64,000 bases of DNA, from contig AP018697.1 in the NCBI GenBank assembly GCA_004001285.1, positions 682,001 to 746,000 on the forward strand, read 5' to 3'. A program made the position numbers and the translations under genes. How positions within the stretch are numbered: position 1 is the first letter of the stretch; each line of letters begins with the position of its first letter. A model generated the notes under the pieces. It was not told where the DNA came from. It saw only the letters and a program-made list of their open reading frames with translations, and searched no databases. This document shows positions 43,920 through 54,842 of the stretch, one piece after another. Origin of the DNA: Arthrobacter sp. MN05-02 (GTDB taxonomy: Bacteria; Actinomycetota; Actinomycetes; Actinomycetales; Micrococcaceae).

Positions 43920-44654
43920 GTGAAACCGTTCCTCCTGCTGGCCACGCGTGCCGAGAACTACGCGGCCGACGCCGAATACGCGAGCTTCCTGCGCTACGGC
44001 GGCCTCGCCGGGAAGGACCTGAGGCGCATCCGCCTCGAAGCCGGGCCCCTGCCCGAGCTGGAGCTCGCCGACTACTCGGGCATCTTCCTCGGGGGCAGTC
44101 CCTTCAACTCGTCGGATCCCGAGGAGTCGAAGAGTGCCGTGCAGCTGCGGGTGGAACGCGAACTCGGGAGGCTGCTGGACCGCGTGGTCGCGGAGGACTT
44201 CCCCTTCTTCGGCGCGTGCTACGGCGTCGGCACCCTCGGGAGGCACCAGGGCGCCGTGATCGACTCCACCTACGCGGAGCCGATCGGTGCCGTCGAGGTC
44301 ACGCTGACCGCGGCCGGCGCGGCCGACCCGCTACTGGCAGGACTGCCGACGTCGTTCGCCGCCTACGTGGGACACAAGGAGGCGTGCAGGACGCTGCCGG
44401 AATCGGCGGTGCTGCTGGCGTCGTCGGACACGTGCCCCGTCCAGATGTTCCGCGTGCGGGAGAACGTCTTCGCGACGCAGTTCCATCCGGAACTGGATGT
44501 CGAGGCGCTCGTGGGCCGCATCAGCACCTACCGCCACGCCGGGTACTTCCCCCCGCAACAGGCGGACGAGTACATGGAACGGGCCCGCGCCTCGGTCGTG
44601 GACCAGCCGGAGGCCATTCTCCGTGCCTTCGTGACGCGGTACGCGCGGGACTGA
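43920..44654 (+). CDS. Class I glutamine amidotransferase-like protein
   Basis: A 244-residue GATase of the GMP-synthase-like group: FFGACYGVGTLG carries the nucleophile Cys (near residue 101) and ATQFHPELD the His-x-Glu dyad (His near 190, Glu near 192). Such stand-alone proteins may hydrolyse gamma-glutamyl bonds or serve as ammonia donors; the partner is unknown. The start is GTG 43920 with GGAGG touching it, closer than usual; conservation of KPFLLLATRAE at the start makes a later start unlikely. It follows the glycosidase gene by 9 bases but has no evident link to sugar use. Confidence 0.85.
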   Translation: MKPFLLLATRAENYAADAEYASFLRYGGLAGKDLRRIRLEAGPLPELELADYSGIFLGGSPFNSSDPEESKSAVQLRVERELGRLLDRVVAEDFPFFGACYGVGTLGRHQGAVIDSTYAEPIGAVEVTLTAAGAADPLLAGLPTSFAAYVGHKEACRTLPESAVLLASSDTCPVQMFRVRENVFATQFHPELDVEALVGRISTYRHAGYFPPQQADEYMERARASVVDQPEAILRAFVTRYARD

Positions 44655-44688
44655 ACCGCGACGGGAAGGGCTGTGCGGCGCGTCGCGC

Positions 44689-46257
44689 GTGGATGCGCGG
44701 GACGCGCAGCAGGACCAGGCGGCGGAATCCGCCGAGCTGTCGCGGCAGGAGTTGACGCGGGCGCGGATCGACCTCGAGCTCTTCGGGCACAACCGGACCC
44801 GGGGCGAGGCGGCGACCCCTCCTCCGGCCGGTGGCCCGGCGCGCGGGTACTCCCTGTCGTGCGTCGGTGCCGCGGAGTACTGTCGGAGGACATGCCGCGC
44901 ACGGCGAACAGAAGAGGTAGCTGTCATCGGTTCCAGCACGAGCACCCGACCGGCACGATCCACGGTCCCGGTCGTCCCCACTCCCGGCGAGAAGCGCCAT
45001 CACCGGGTGCTCATCATCGGTGGAGGCAACGCCGGCGTGTCCCTGGCCGGGCGCCTGAAACGCTACCGGGTGAAGGACATCGCGGTGATCGAGCCGAGGA
45101 GCCGCCACCTCTACCAGCCGCTCTTCTCGCACATCGCCGGCGGCACGGCAGACGCCTTCGACGCCGTGCGGCTGCAGTCCGCCGTGATGCCGAAGGGCGT
45201 CACCTGGATCCAGGACAAGGCCACCGACGTCAGCACAGGGACGAAGACCGTGCTGCTGGAATCGGGCTCGGCCGTCACCTACGACCACCTCGTCGTCTGC
45301 CCCGGGATTCAGAACGACTGGACGGCCATCCCCGGGCTGAAGGACGCCATGGAGGGTCCGTACGGGGGGTCCAACTACGAGTACGAGCTCGCTCCGAAGG
45401 CCTGGAAGCTCTTCCGGGAACTCACCAGCGGCACCGTGGTCTTCACGCAGCCGCCGGGACCCGCCTCCTGCGACGGTGCTGCCCAGAAGCCCATGTACCT
45501 CGCGTGCGACCACTGGCGGCGCACGGGCGTCCTGAAGGACATCCGGGTGGTTTTCGTGGTGTCCACACCGACGATCTTCGGCATGGACATCATCGACGAG
45601 GAACTCACCCGGAAGATCGACGAGTACGGGATCGAGGTCCGGTACAGCACCGAGCTCGCGTCCGTGGACCCGGAGGCTCGGACAGTGCTCCTCCGGCCCT
45701 CTCCCGACGGCTCGAGCGGCGCTCCCGACGGCATCACCGGTGGTGCAACCGGCACTCCCACCGGCACTTTCACCGGCACTCCCACCGAGACGATCGGCTA
45801 CGACGTCCTCCATGCCGTGCCGCCGCAGTCCGCGCCGGAGTGGCTCAAGACCACGGACCTGCCGGCGCCCGGCAACCGCGGAGGCTTCGTCGAGGTGGAC
45901 CCGGTGATCCTGCGGCATCCGCGCTTCCCCGAGATCTGGTCCCTCGGGGACGCGGCGTCGACACTCAACTCGAAATCGGGAGCCGCCCTGCGGATGCAGA
46001 CGAAGGTCCTCGCCAAGAACCTCAAGGCCGTGCTCAAGGGCCGCAAGCCCACCATGCAGTACAACCACTACTCGGCGTGCCCCTTCGTGGTCAGCCGCAA
46101 CACCGTGGTGTTCTCCGAGTTCGACGACAAGTACTCGCCGATGCCCACGGTGCCCGGCTGGGACAACCTCGCCCGTGAGCGGCGCCTGACCTACATCCTG
46201 GACCGGGTCGTGCTGCCGAAGATCTACTGGAACCTCATCCTGAAGGGGCGTGCCTGA
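44689..46257 (+). CDS. FAD-dependent sulfide:quinone oxidoreductase-like protein
   Basis: Flavoprotein of up to 522 residues. The conserved part starts at HHRVLIIGGGNAGVSLAGRL (codon ~105) and shows IEPRSRHLYQPLFSHIAGG, FTQPPGPASCDGAAQKPMYL (a Cys typical for SQR), then EIWSLGDAASTLNSKSGAA (second FAD site) and NHYSACPFVVSRNTVVFSEF. Probable reaction: sulfide or other thiol oxidation with quinone as acceptor, at the membrane surface. The first ~100 codons from GTG 44689 are not recognisable; relatives begin about 15-30 residues before the FAD motif, where there is no ATG, GTG or TTG except GTG 45007. Start is therefore uncertain. An odd linker TGTPTGTFTGTPT encoded by a triplicated 12-base unit interrupts residues ~354-366. 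Confidence 0.78.
   Translation: MDARDAQQDQAAESAELSRQELTRARIDLELFGHNRTRGEAATPPPAGGPARGYSLSCVGAAEYCRRTCRARRTEEVAVIGSSTSTRPARSTVPVVPTPGEKRHHRVLIIGGGNAGVSLAGRLKRYRVKDIAVIEPRSRHLYQPLFSHIAGGTADAFDAVRLQSAVMPKGVTWIQDKATDVSTGTKTVLLESGSAVTYDHLVVCPGIQNDWTAIPGLKDAMEGPYGGSNYEYELAPKAWKLFRELTSGTVVFTQPPGPASCDGAAQKPMYLACDHWRRTGVLKDIRVVFVVSTPTIFGMDIIDEELTRKIDEYGIEVRYSTELASVDPEARTVLLRPSPDGSSGAPDGITGGATGTPTGTFTGTPTETIGYDVLHAVPPQSAPEWLKTTDLPAPGNRGGFVEVDPVILRHPRFPEIWSLGDAASTLNSKSGAALRMQTKVLAKNLKAVLKGRKPTMQYNHYSACPFVVSRNTVVFSEFDDKYSPMPTVPGWDNLARERRLTYILDRVVLPKIYWNLILKGRA
45751..45786 (+). repeat. Three tandem 12-base units inside the SQR-like gene
   Basis: GGCACTCCCACC, GGCACTTTCACC, GGCACTCCCACC in a row, in frame, giving Gly-Thr-Pro/Phe-Thr units. 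Probably a slippage expansion of a surface loop. Confidence 0.8.
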
Positions 46258-46458
46258 GCCGAGGCCGAACGGCACAGCCCGGCCGGGCCCGGCCGCGCAG
46301 GGACGCGTGGTCGGAGCGGTGCTTCCCGGGGCGGGGCCTCCCCGACGGACGGGCTGAACCGCCGCTTCGAGCATCGGGGCCTCCCCGCGGCGGGTGTCAC
46401 AGGATCGCGGTGACCGGTGTCTTGTCGGTGTCAGCAATTCCTGAGGAAGCGAGGCATC

Positions 46459-47598
46459 ATGTCCGGGACGGAACGTGTAGTGGTGGTCGGCGGCGGCTAT
46501 GCCGGGGTGATGGCGGCGAACCGGATGGCGGGGAGCAGGCAGGTGCACACTCCCCTCGAGGTGACCCTGGTCGACCCGGCGGCCGGGTTCACCGAGCGGA
46601 TCCGGCTGCACCAGCTCGGTGCCGGCCGGCGTGCATCGGCTGCCGTGCCCTGGACGGACGTGCTGAACCCCCGGGTGCGCCACCTGCCCGCCCGGGCGCT
46701 CAGCATCGACGCCGACCGACGCACCATCGGGCTGGCAGGCCGGGAGCCCCTGGATTTCGACTGGCTGGTGTACGCGGTGGGCAGCGGTGAGACATCGACG
46801 TCCCTGCTGTCGGTGACCAATCCCGAGGCGGCACGCGCCACCCGCACGGCGATCGGCGGGCTGGCTCCGGGATCGGCCGTGACGGTGGCCGGTGCCGGTC
46901 CGACGGGCGTCGAGGTGGCCTGCGCGGTCGCACTGGCGAGGCCGGACCTGCGGATCACCATCGTGTCGCCCTCGGGCCCGGTGCATCCGCTCACGGGACA
47001 TCCCGCCGTGGGGCGCCGCCTCCGGCGCCTGGGCATCGCCGTCCGGAGCGGGGCGGTGGACCCGGCCACCGGAGCGGTCACCACGCCGGAGGGAAGCCGC
47101 CCGGCGGCCCCGGCGACGATCTGGACGGCCGGGTTCGCCGTGCCGTCCCTCGCCGCCGACAGCCGGTTGCCCGTGGCCGGGGACGGCCGACTGCTGGTGG
47201 ACGGGACCCTCACGGTGCCCGGGCACGAGCGCATCCTGGGGGCCGGCGACGCCGTCGCGGTGGCAGGACCGGCCGGTGCGCACCTGCGGGCCTCGTGCGC
47301 AACGGCCCTTCCGCTGGGCGCCCATGCCGCGGACACAGTGCTCGCCCGGTCGGGTGGCGGTGACCCGTCGGAGATCGACCTGGGTTACGTCCTCCAGTGC
47401 CTGGACCTCGGATCCGGGCAGGGACACGTGCGCTTCGTGCGTCCGGATGACTCGCCCCGTCCCTGGGCGCTGGCGGGACGAGCCGGCGGGTGGACCAAGG
47501 AGCAGATCTGCAGGATGACCGTGGCGTGGCTTGCCGGGGAGGCTGCAGCACCGGGTTCCTGCCGGTGGCAGGCGGGCCCGCCCCTGCCCGTAGGCTGA
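46459..47598 (+). CDS. NAD(P)/FAD-dependent oxidoreductase (type II NADH dehydrogenase-like)
   Basis: A 379-residue pyridine nucleotide-disulfide reductase-fold protein. FAD site RVVVVGGGYAGVMAANRM at residue 5; NAD(P) site VTVAGAGPTGVEVACAVAL near 148; ILGAGDAVAVAG near 255 binds FAD. GTG/ATG choice: ATG 46459 follows GAGG and lies directly before the FAD motif. It ends 4 bases before an ECF41-type sigma factor gene, and genes for oxidoreductases are the usual partners and targets of such sigma factors. Substrate unknown. Confidence 0.88.
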   Translation: MSGTERVVVVGGGYAGVMAANRMAGSRQVHTPLEVTLVDPAAGFTERIRLHQLGAGRRASAAVPWTDVLNPRVRHLPARALSIDADRRTIGLAGREPLDFDWLVYAVGSGETSTSLLSVTNPEAARATRTAIGGLAPGSAVTVAGAGPTGVEVACAVALARPDLRITIVSPSGPVHPLTGHPAVGRRLRRLGIAVRSGAVDPATGAVTTPEGSRPAAPATIWTAGFAVPSLAADSRLPVAGDGRLLVDGTLTVPGHERILGAGDAVAVAGPAGAHLRASCATALPLGAHAADTVLARSGGGDPSEIDLGYVLQCLDLGSGQGHVRFVRPDDSPRPWALAGRAGGWTKEQICRMTVAWLAGEAAAPGSCRWQAGPPLPVG

Positions 47599-47602
47599 GG
47601 GC

Positions 47603-48511
47603 GTGGCCCCTTCGACGAAGCAGGACGAGCTGTTCGCGACGCACCGGTCGATGGTCTTCGCCATCGCCTACGAGATCCTCGGCGCGCGTGCCGACGCCGA
47701 GGACGTCGTCCAGGACACCTACCTGCGCTGGGTGGGGGTGGACCTGGACGCGGTCCGGTCACCGAAGGCGTATCTCGCGACGATCGCCGGCCGGACCGCC
47801 CTCAATGCGCTGCGGACGGTGGCCCGGCGCCGGGAGGACTACCCCGGGCCGTGGCTGCCCGAGCCCCTGGTGACCGACAGCGAGGGCCCGGAGCAGCGAC
47901 TCCTGATGAAGGAGCAACTGACCTATGCGCTGTCCGTGCTGCTCCAGCAGGCCACGCCGGAGCAGCGGGCGGTCTTCCTGCTCCGGGACGTCTTCGGGCT
48001 GCCCTATCCTGCCATCGCGGAGGCGGTCGGCAAGACCCAGGCGGCGGTCCGGCAGATCGCCCTCCGGGCCCGGACGCGGCTCACGGTCGGCGACCGCACG
48101 CCGACCGTCGCCGAGGACACCACCGTGGCGCTCACCGCCTTCCTCGACGCCGTGGCGACGGGCGATCTCCAGGCGTTGATGGATGTCCTGGCTCCGGACG
48201 CCGTGCTGCTGTCCGACGGCGGCGGCAAGGTCGTCGCGGCACGCAAGCCGATCGTGGGGGCAGGGGCCATCGCGGCATTCCTGCTGAGGATCGCGCTTCC
48301 GCCGACGCCGGATCTGACCGTGGGCATCGGTCCGCTCAACGGCGGCCCGGGAATCCTCATCCGTTCCGGCACCCGCCTCGAGCTGACCGTCGGCGTGGCG
48401 GTGGACGGCCGGGGCAGGATCACGGGTGTCTATCTCGTGCGCAACCCCGACAAGCTGCGCGAGCCGGCGATGCCTGAGCCGGGAGGACGTACATCACCTT
48501 TCCGGCGCTAG
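47603..48511 (+). CDS. ECF41-type RNA polymerase sigma factor (SigJ-like) with SnoaL-like tail
   Basis: A 302-residue sigma factor. Region 2: FATHRSMVFAIAYEILGARADAEDVVQDTYLRW; region 4: RAVFLLRDVFGLPYPAIAEAVGKTQAAVRQIALRAR. After it comes a C-terminal SnoaL-like domain (about 165-290, DTTVALTAFLDAVATGDLQALMDVL ... DGGGKVVAARKPIVG), which in ECF41 proteins controls activity in place of an anti-sigma factor. GTG 47603 is 4 bases after the flavoprotein gene, which it may transcribe. The NPDKL motif near the end, important in ECF41 tails, is present. Confidence 0.92.
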   Translation: MAPSTKQDELFATHRSMVFAIAYEILGARADAEDVVQDTYLRWVGVDLDAVRSPKAYLATIAGRTALNALRTVARRREDYPGPWLPEPLVTDSEGPEQRLLMKEQLTYALSVLLQQATPEQRAVFLLRDVFGLPYPAIAEAVGKTQAAVRQIALRARTRLTVGDRTPTVAEDTTVALTAFLDAVATGDLQALMDVLAPDAVLLSDGGGKVVAARKPIVGAGAIAAFLLRIALPPTPDLTVGIGPLNGGPGILIRSGTRLELTVGVAVDGRGRITGVYLVRNPDKLREPAMPEPGGRTSPFRR

Positions 48512-48590
48512 TTTCGAGGCGGGTATCCGGCCACGGCTCGTACAGACGGTCGCCGCCGGGCGGTGAGCGCCGGCACGGCAGCCGTCGGAA

Positions 48591-48638
48591 GTGCCCGGCG
48601 CCCGATCCGCGTGGGGGTGCGGTTCGGACGCCGGGCAC
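48591..48638. terminator. Long imperfect terminator hairpin
   Basis: Arms 48591-48610 and 48619-48638 pair over 20 bp with two mismatches (GTGCCCGGCGCCCGATCCGC against its near-complement), between convergent genes ending at 48511 and 48661. Confidence 0.65.
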
Positions 48639-48660
48639 GGGCCGTCCCGGAGCGGGCCTG

Positions 48661-49960
48661 TCAGCCGTTGGGCGGTGTTCCACCGGGGGCGCCCATGCCG
48701 CCCATGCCGGTGGCTTCTGCCTGGGCGACGCTGCCGGCGTAGTCATTGGTGGGGTCGCGGTAGATGGTGTGGATGTGTCCCCAGCCGCCGGTGACGACGC
48801 CGGTGACGTCGGCGCCGGCCGATCCCTGCTGGTTGGAGAACTCGATGAAGACGTCGGGCCCGGAGATCTGGAAGAAGATGCCCTCGCCCTGGGTTCTGTC
48901 GTAGGCGGTGGCACCGGACCAGTTGATGTAGGTCTCGTCGAGGGTCGCCTCGATGTCGGCGAGGGCGTCGGCCGTGGTCTGCTCGTCGGCGAGGCCCACC
49001 CAGTTGGCGATCACGTCGAGCAGGAGCTGCTTCTGCTCCTCGGTGAGGTCCGAGCCGGCGATCCCGGTGCCGGTGGGGTAGTCGCAGGTGCCGCCTGGGG
49101 CACATGTGAGGTTGGAGACCTCGGTGCCCTGGTAGAGAACGGACTGCTGCTCGGTGGTGAGGCTGTCGTAGAACGCGAACGCCGTCTCGTACATGCCCGA
49201 CAGAGGCTGGACCTCGGTGCCGTCGGCGGCGGTGTAGACGGCGGCGGGCTGCGAGCCGAGGTGCGTGGGCGCGAAGGTAACGGTGTCCGCGGCGCCGTCC
49301 AGGGTGGCGTTGATGCCGAGGTGGTGGCCGCCGAACTGCAGTTCGAAGGCGCCGGTGTCCGAGGGTTCGCCGAAGAACGCGATGTAGTACTGGCCGAGGG
49401 AGGCCTCGGTGCTCGTGCTGTTCTCGAGGAGGTACTGGTCGCCGTCCATGATGCCGGTGACTTCCGCGTAGGCATCCTCGCCGAGGAGGGATTCGAGGAC
49501 TGCCAGGGCGGCGGTCTGGTGCTCGTCGCTGAGGTCGGTGAGGTTGATGCCGGCCCGTTCGACGAAGGTCACCGGGAAGTTCGACCAGGACGTCGTCCTC
49601 GCCGGATCGTCGTAGGAGTAGAGGACCTGCTCCTGCTGTTCAGCCGTGAGGGTCGCGAGGAAGGCCTGTGCTGCTTCTGCGGTGCCCGTGATCGTCTCGG
49701 CGGTGGTGGCCGCGCTGTCCGTCGTGGCGGTGCCGGTTCTCGGACTGTCAGTAGCCGTCGTGGATGCCGACGCGGTGGCGGGGTGACTCTGCTGGAGCCG
49801 TCGCGGAGGACGAGGATGTCGAGCTGCTGCTGGTGCCGATGGTGGAGGAACCACCGGGCACGCTGCAGGCGGCCATGGAGCCGGCCAGGGTGATGGCAGC
49901 TGCGGAGGACGCGAAGCGGTACCAGAGACGGCGGGACGGGGAGGGGAGGAAAGTGGTCAT
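48661..49960 (-). pseudogene. DUF3500-domain lipoprotein, frameshifted
   Basis: The N-terminal frame (49960 down to ~49784) gives a lipoprotein signal: SAAAITLAGSMAAC, followed by a Ser/Thr-rich linker. The second frame (to 48661) gives the DUF3500 domain: AFLATLTAEQQEQVLYSYDD, RTTSWSNFPV, FGGHHLGINATLDG, FAFYDSLTTEQQSVLY and a Gly/Met-rich tail. One extra base in the C run at 49780-49783 (GGGG on the plus strand) breaks the frame; removing it gives AESPATASAST without a gap. About 430 residues in all. Function of DUF3500 is unknown; the tandem HHLG and WGHIH histidines suggest metal binding. Two pairs of Cys are lacking. Confidence 0.8.
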
Positions 49961-50149
49961 GGAACGAGTAAAGAACTCCTTTCTGTTCCGGCTTCAGCCC
50001 TCTCCTGTGAACGCGCTGTGAGTCGGCCGGACCACGCTGCGAACGCCTCGACGACCCCCTGTCCTCCTTTCCCGTCCCGGGGTGACCTCGCCCGGCCAGG
50101 GCGTGGCCCCGCCCTTGTCCGGGTAGGGGCCGCCCCGTAGCATCCGGTC

Positions 50150-51152
50150 ATGGAGATCATCGAGTACCACCCTCGACGGGACCAGCTCGTGTACACCTTC
50201 GGTGGCAGCGCACCCGTGCTGACCGTCCAGCCCGGCACCGCGCTCCGACTCTGGTCCGAGGACGCCTTCAACAACGCGCTGACCTCGGTGGACGACGTGT
50301 CCGGCGAGAAGGTGGACCTCAACGTCATCAACCCACAGACCGGCCCGTTCCATGTGGAGGGTGCCGAACCCGGTGACACCCCTCGCGCTGCACATCGTGG
50401 ACCTCACGCCGGCGCGCTCCTACGGTGCCTCGGCCACCATCCCGTTCTTCGGAGGGCTGACCAGTACCGACCGCACCGCCACCCTGCAGGAGCCGTTGCC
50501 GGACATCACGTGGATCTACCAGGTGGACACCGGGCGCCGGACGGTCGGCTTCCAGTCGCGGCTCGGGGACTTCGAGGTGGCGCTCCCGCTCGAGCCGATG
50601 CTCGGCACCGTCGGCGTCGCACCGCCGGGAGGTGAAGTGCGCTCCTCGCTGGTGCCGGAACGGTTCGGCGGCAACATGGACGCGCCGGACGTGAAGCCCG
50701 GCACCACGGTCTATCTCGGCGTGAACGTGGAGGGTGCCCTGTTCTCGATCGGCGACGGACACTATCGCCAGGGTGAGGGGGAGGCGTGCGGCACCGCCGT
50801 CGAGGGCGCCATGCACTCGACGATCATCGTGGAGCTCATCAAGGGCGGTGCGCCGTCCTGGCCGCGGCTCGAGACCGACTACCACTGGATGGCCGTCGGG
50901 TCCTCGCGCCCCATGGAGGATTCGTGGCGTATCGGCCAACTCGAGATGGTGCGGTGGTTCGGCGACCTCTTCGGACTGCACCACCTCGATGCCTACCAGC
51001 TCCTGACGCAGACCGCGCTCGCGCCGATCGCCAACGCGGTCGACGCCAACTACAGCGTCGTCGTGAAGGCGCCCAAGGCACTCTTCCCCGCCGTCGACGC
51101 GTATGGCGGGCTCCACGCCCACCTCCGGCGGCAGGCCGCCGAGCTCCGCTGA
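50150..51152 (+). pseudogene. Acetamidase/formamidase family protein, frameshifted
   Basis: Two frames give one protein of ~333 residues. The first (from ATG 50150) has YTFGGSAPVLTVQPGTALRLWSEDAFNNAL and INPQTGPFHVEGAEPGD; the second, from ~50382, continues LALHIVDLTPARSYGASATIPFFGG and NMDAPDVKPGTTVYLGVNVEGALFSIGDGHYRQGEGEACGTAVEG, the family's metal and substrate region. An extra C in the CCCC at 50379-50382 breaks the frame; removal restores EPGDTLALHIVDL. Normal function: release of ammonia from formamide or acetamide. Single gene. Confidence 0.85.
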
Positions 51153-51215
51153 TCCCGATTCGCCCGACCGACGGCGGCTGACCCGGGAACCGATTCCACG
51201 AGCGGCATCCGGGAA

Positions 51216-51253
51216 CACTGCGGGCGCCGGCCCATGGACCGGCGCCCGCAGTG
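51216..51253. terminator. Terminator hairpin
   Basis: Perfect 15-bp stem CACTGCGGGCGCCGG (51216-51230) with 51239-51253 and an 8-base loop, between the convergent acetamidase and hydrolase genes. Confidence 0.75.
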
Positions 51254-51261
51254 CGGTGGGG

Positions 51262-53116
<1,855 letters not shown>

Positions 53117-53198
53117 GCCTGTCACTGTGGCACCCGGCCTGCAGGGCGGTCAACGTCCGGCGCGTCCTGGTGCCACGACGCTGTACGCCCGACGCGTC

Positions 53199-53576
53199 CT
53201 AGTCGCGCGGCGCCGGCGCGAGACCCTGCCGGACGGAGCTTCCGGTGAGCAGCCAGGCGACCGCCTCCGCTTCCGAGGTGAAGAAGCGCGTGTCGGTGGG
53301 GGAGCGATGGGAGAAGCCGGACATCACCTCGTCGACGGCGTCCTCACCCACGAGTGCCACCCTCGAGAAGCCGCGGTAGGCGGCCATGCCGACGCGTGCC
53401 TCGGGAGTGATGCCGGTGATGCCGTGCATGTGCACCAGGAGTGGCAGTGTCGCCGGGCCGTGGAATTCGGCCAGGGCGCGGGCGGCGGCGACAGCGCGAG
53501 GATGGGTGATCTCGACACCACGCCTCCACCGCAGCCACAGGATCCCCTTGTCGAGGTGGGTGCTGAACGGGTCCAT
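53199..53576 (-). CDS. STAS/SpoIIAA-like domain protein (DUF7793 type)
   Basis: A 125-residue protein: KGILWLRWRRGVEITHPRAVAAARALAEF, LLVHMHGITGITPEARVGMAAY, FSRVALVGEDAVDEVMSGF and TRFFTSEAEAVAWLL. The alternating strand-helix pattern and the final TSEAEAVAWL match the small SpoIIAA/STAS-like proteins of Arthrobacter. Role unknown; cytosolic. Confidence 0.75.
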   Translation of the reverse strand: MDPFSTHLDKGILWLRWRRGVEITHPRAVAAARALAEFHGPATLPLLVHMHGITGITPEARVGMAAYRGFSRVALVGEDAVDEVMSGFSHRSPTDTRFFTSEAEAVAWLLTGSSVRQGLAPAPRD

Positions 53577-53704
53577 CGTGGTCCTTACTGGAGGAACAGG
53601 GGCAATGGTCTGTCAGCGTAGCAAGATGCACCCCCGAAGTCGGCCGCGAGTCCACGGCACGGTTCTCGATCCGGGCCCCTGGGGCAGCAGGTAGCGTCTC
53701 GTTC

Positions 53705-54463
53705 ATGACACTGAACATTCTGGTGACGGGGGCAAGTCGCGGTATCGGTGCGGCGACCGCCCACGAGCTCGCCGGCCGCGGACACCGCGTATGCGTGCAC
53801 GCCGGCCGCGATCTGCAGGCCGCCGAGGCCGTCCGGGAGGCGTTGCCGGGTACGGGGCACGCCGTCGTGATCGGGGACGTCGCCGAGCCCGAGGCGTGCC
53901 GGCAGCTCGTGGATGCTGCCGCCCGGGACCTCGGCGGGATCGACGTGCTCGTGAACAATGCGGGCATCTTCGAGGCGCATCCCGTCGACACGGTGTCCTT
54001 CGAGGACTGGCAGCGAGCATGGCGCCGGACACTCGACGTCAATCTGGTGGGACCGGCGAACCTGGCATGGCTGGTGGCGCGTCGGCTGCTCGACCGGCCG
54101 TCGGGGCCGGACGGCGGCCGGCTCATCAGCGTCGGATCACGCGGTGCCTACCGTGGTGAGCCTGCCACCCCGGCCTACGGTGCGAGCAAGGCGGCCCTGC
54201 ACTCGATGACGCAGTCCCTCGCCGTCGCGCTCGCGCCGCACGGCATCCTCGCGGCGGCCGTGGCGCCCGGCTTCGTGGAGACGGACATGGGACGGACCGT
54301 GCTTGATGGCCCCGGTGGCGATGCCGTGCGTGCGCAGAGTCCGTTCGATCGCGTGGCGACCCCGGAGGAGGTGGCGCAGGCCGTGGCCTGGCTCGCCACC
54401 GATGCGCCGCTGTGGGTCAGCGGCACCGTCGTGGATGCCAACGGGGCGTCCTACCTCCGCTGA
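53705..54463 (+). CDS. Short-chain dehydrogenase/reductase (FabG-like)
   Basis: A 252-residue classical SDR: TGASRGIGAATAHELA (residue 8), VNNAGIFEAHP (about 82), ISVGSRGAYRGEPATPAYGASKAAL with Ser/Tyr/Lys of the active site, VAPGFVETDMGR and WVSGTVVDANGASYLR at the end. Full length and intact. Substrate not evident; followed by 379 bases without a gene before the riboswitch-controlled monooxygenase. Confidence 0.92.
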   Translation: MTLNILVTGASRGIGAATAHELAGRGHRVCVHAGRDLQAAEAVREALPGTGHAVVIGDVAEPEACRQLVDAAARDLGGIDVLVNNAGIFEAHPVDTVSFEDWQRAWRRTLDVNLVGPANLAWLVARRLLDRPSGPDGGRLISVGSRGAYRGEPATPAYGASKAALHSMTQSLAVALAPHGILAAAVAPGFVETDMGRTVLDGPGGDAVRAQSPFDRVATPEEVAQAVAWLATDAPLWVSGTVVDANGASYLR

Positions 54464-54691
54464 CACCGCGTGGCGTGGAATCGCAGGTTCCGAGGCGTGA
54501 GCCGGTAGGCCGGTCGGACCGTGGTCTGGGCCAGGGGACGGCGTCGCGAAGCCCGCCGTGCCTGCGCAATGCTTGCGGTCCCAGTGCTTTAGCACCGCGT
54601 TCCACCCTGCGCCAGGAAAGGTGTGCTGATCGTGACGCTCTGTGACAGGTGTGTCTGGACGGTGATGCAGGCGGGCATCTACGCTCGTCAC

Positions 54692-54776
54692 CAGAATCAA
54701 GAGTTCCAACGCAAAACCCTGGTTTGTTGGACGGCAACCCTCTCGCTGTAGTGGGGTGCCCCAGGTGAGGATTCGG
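54692..54776 (+). ncRNA. Probable SAM-I/IV-type riboswitch
   Basis: The stretch has the actinobacterial SAM-I/IV variant pattern: P1 GAATC (54694-54698) with GATTC (54770-54774); a first hairpin TCCAAC/GTTGGA (54705-54710 with 54725-54730); then ACGGCAACCC (54731-54740) and GGGGTGCCCC AGGTGA (54753-54768), the strongly conserved core. It lies 66 bases before the ATG of a flavin monooxygenase gene. A possible expression hairpin, CCCGGGCT/AGCCGGG, follows at 54777-54796. The remaining 228 bases of the gap (54464-54691) show nothing recognisable. Rfam scoring would settle the class. Confidence 0.75.
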
Positions 54777-54842
54777 CCCGGGCTGGACCAGCCGGGCAAG
54801 TATGGCGCTTCCCCATGGCAGTGCCCCGACGTGAGGACCTCC

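Noticed and set aside
44521..47664. 1,047-residue minus-strand open frame
   Set aside because: Spans the GATase end and two flavoprotein genes on the opposite strand; composition is that of a shadow.
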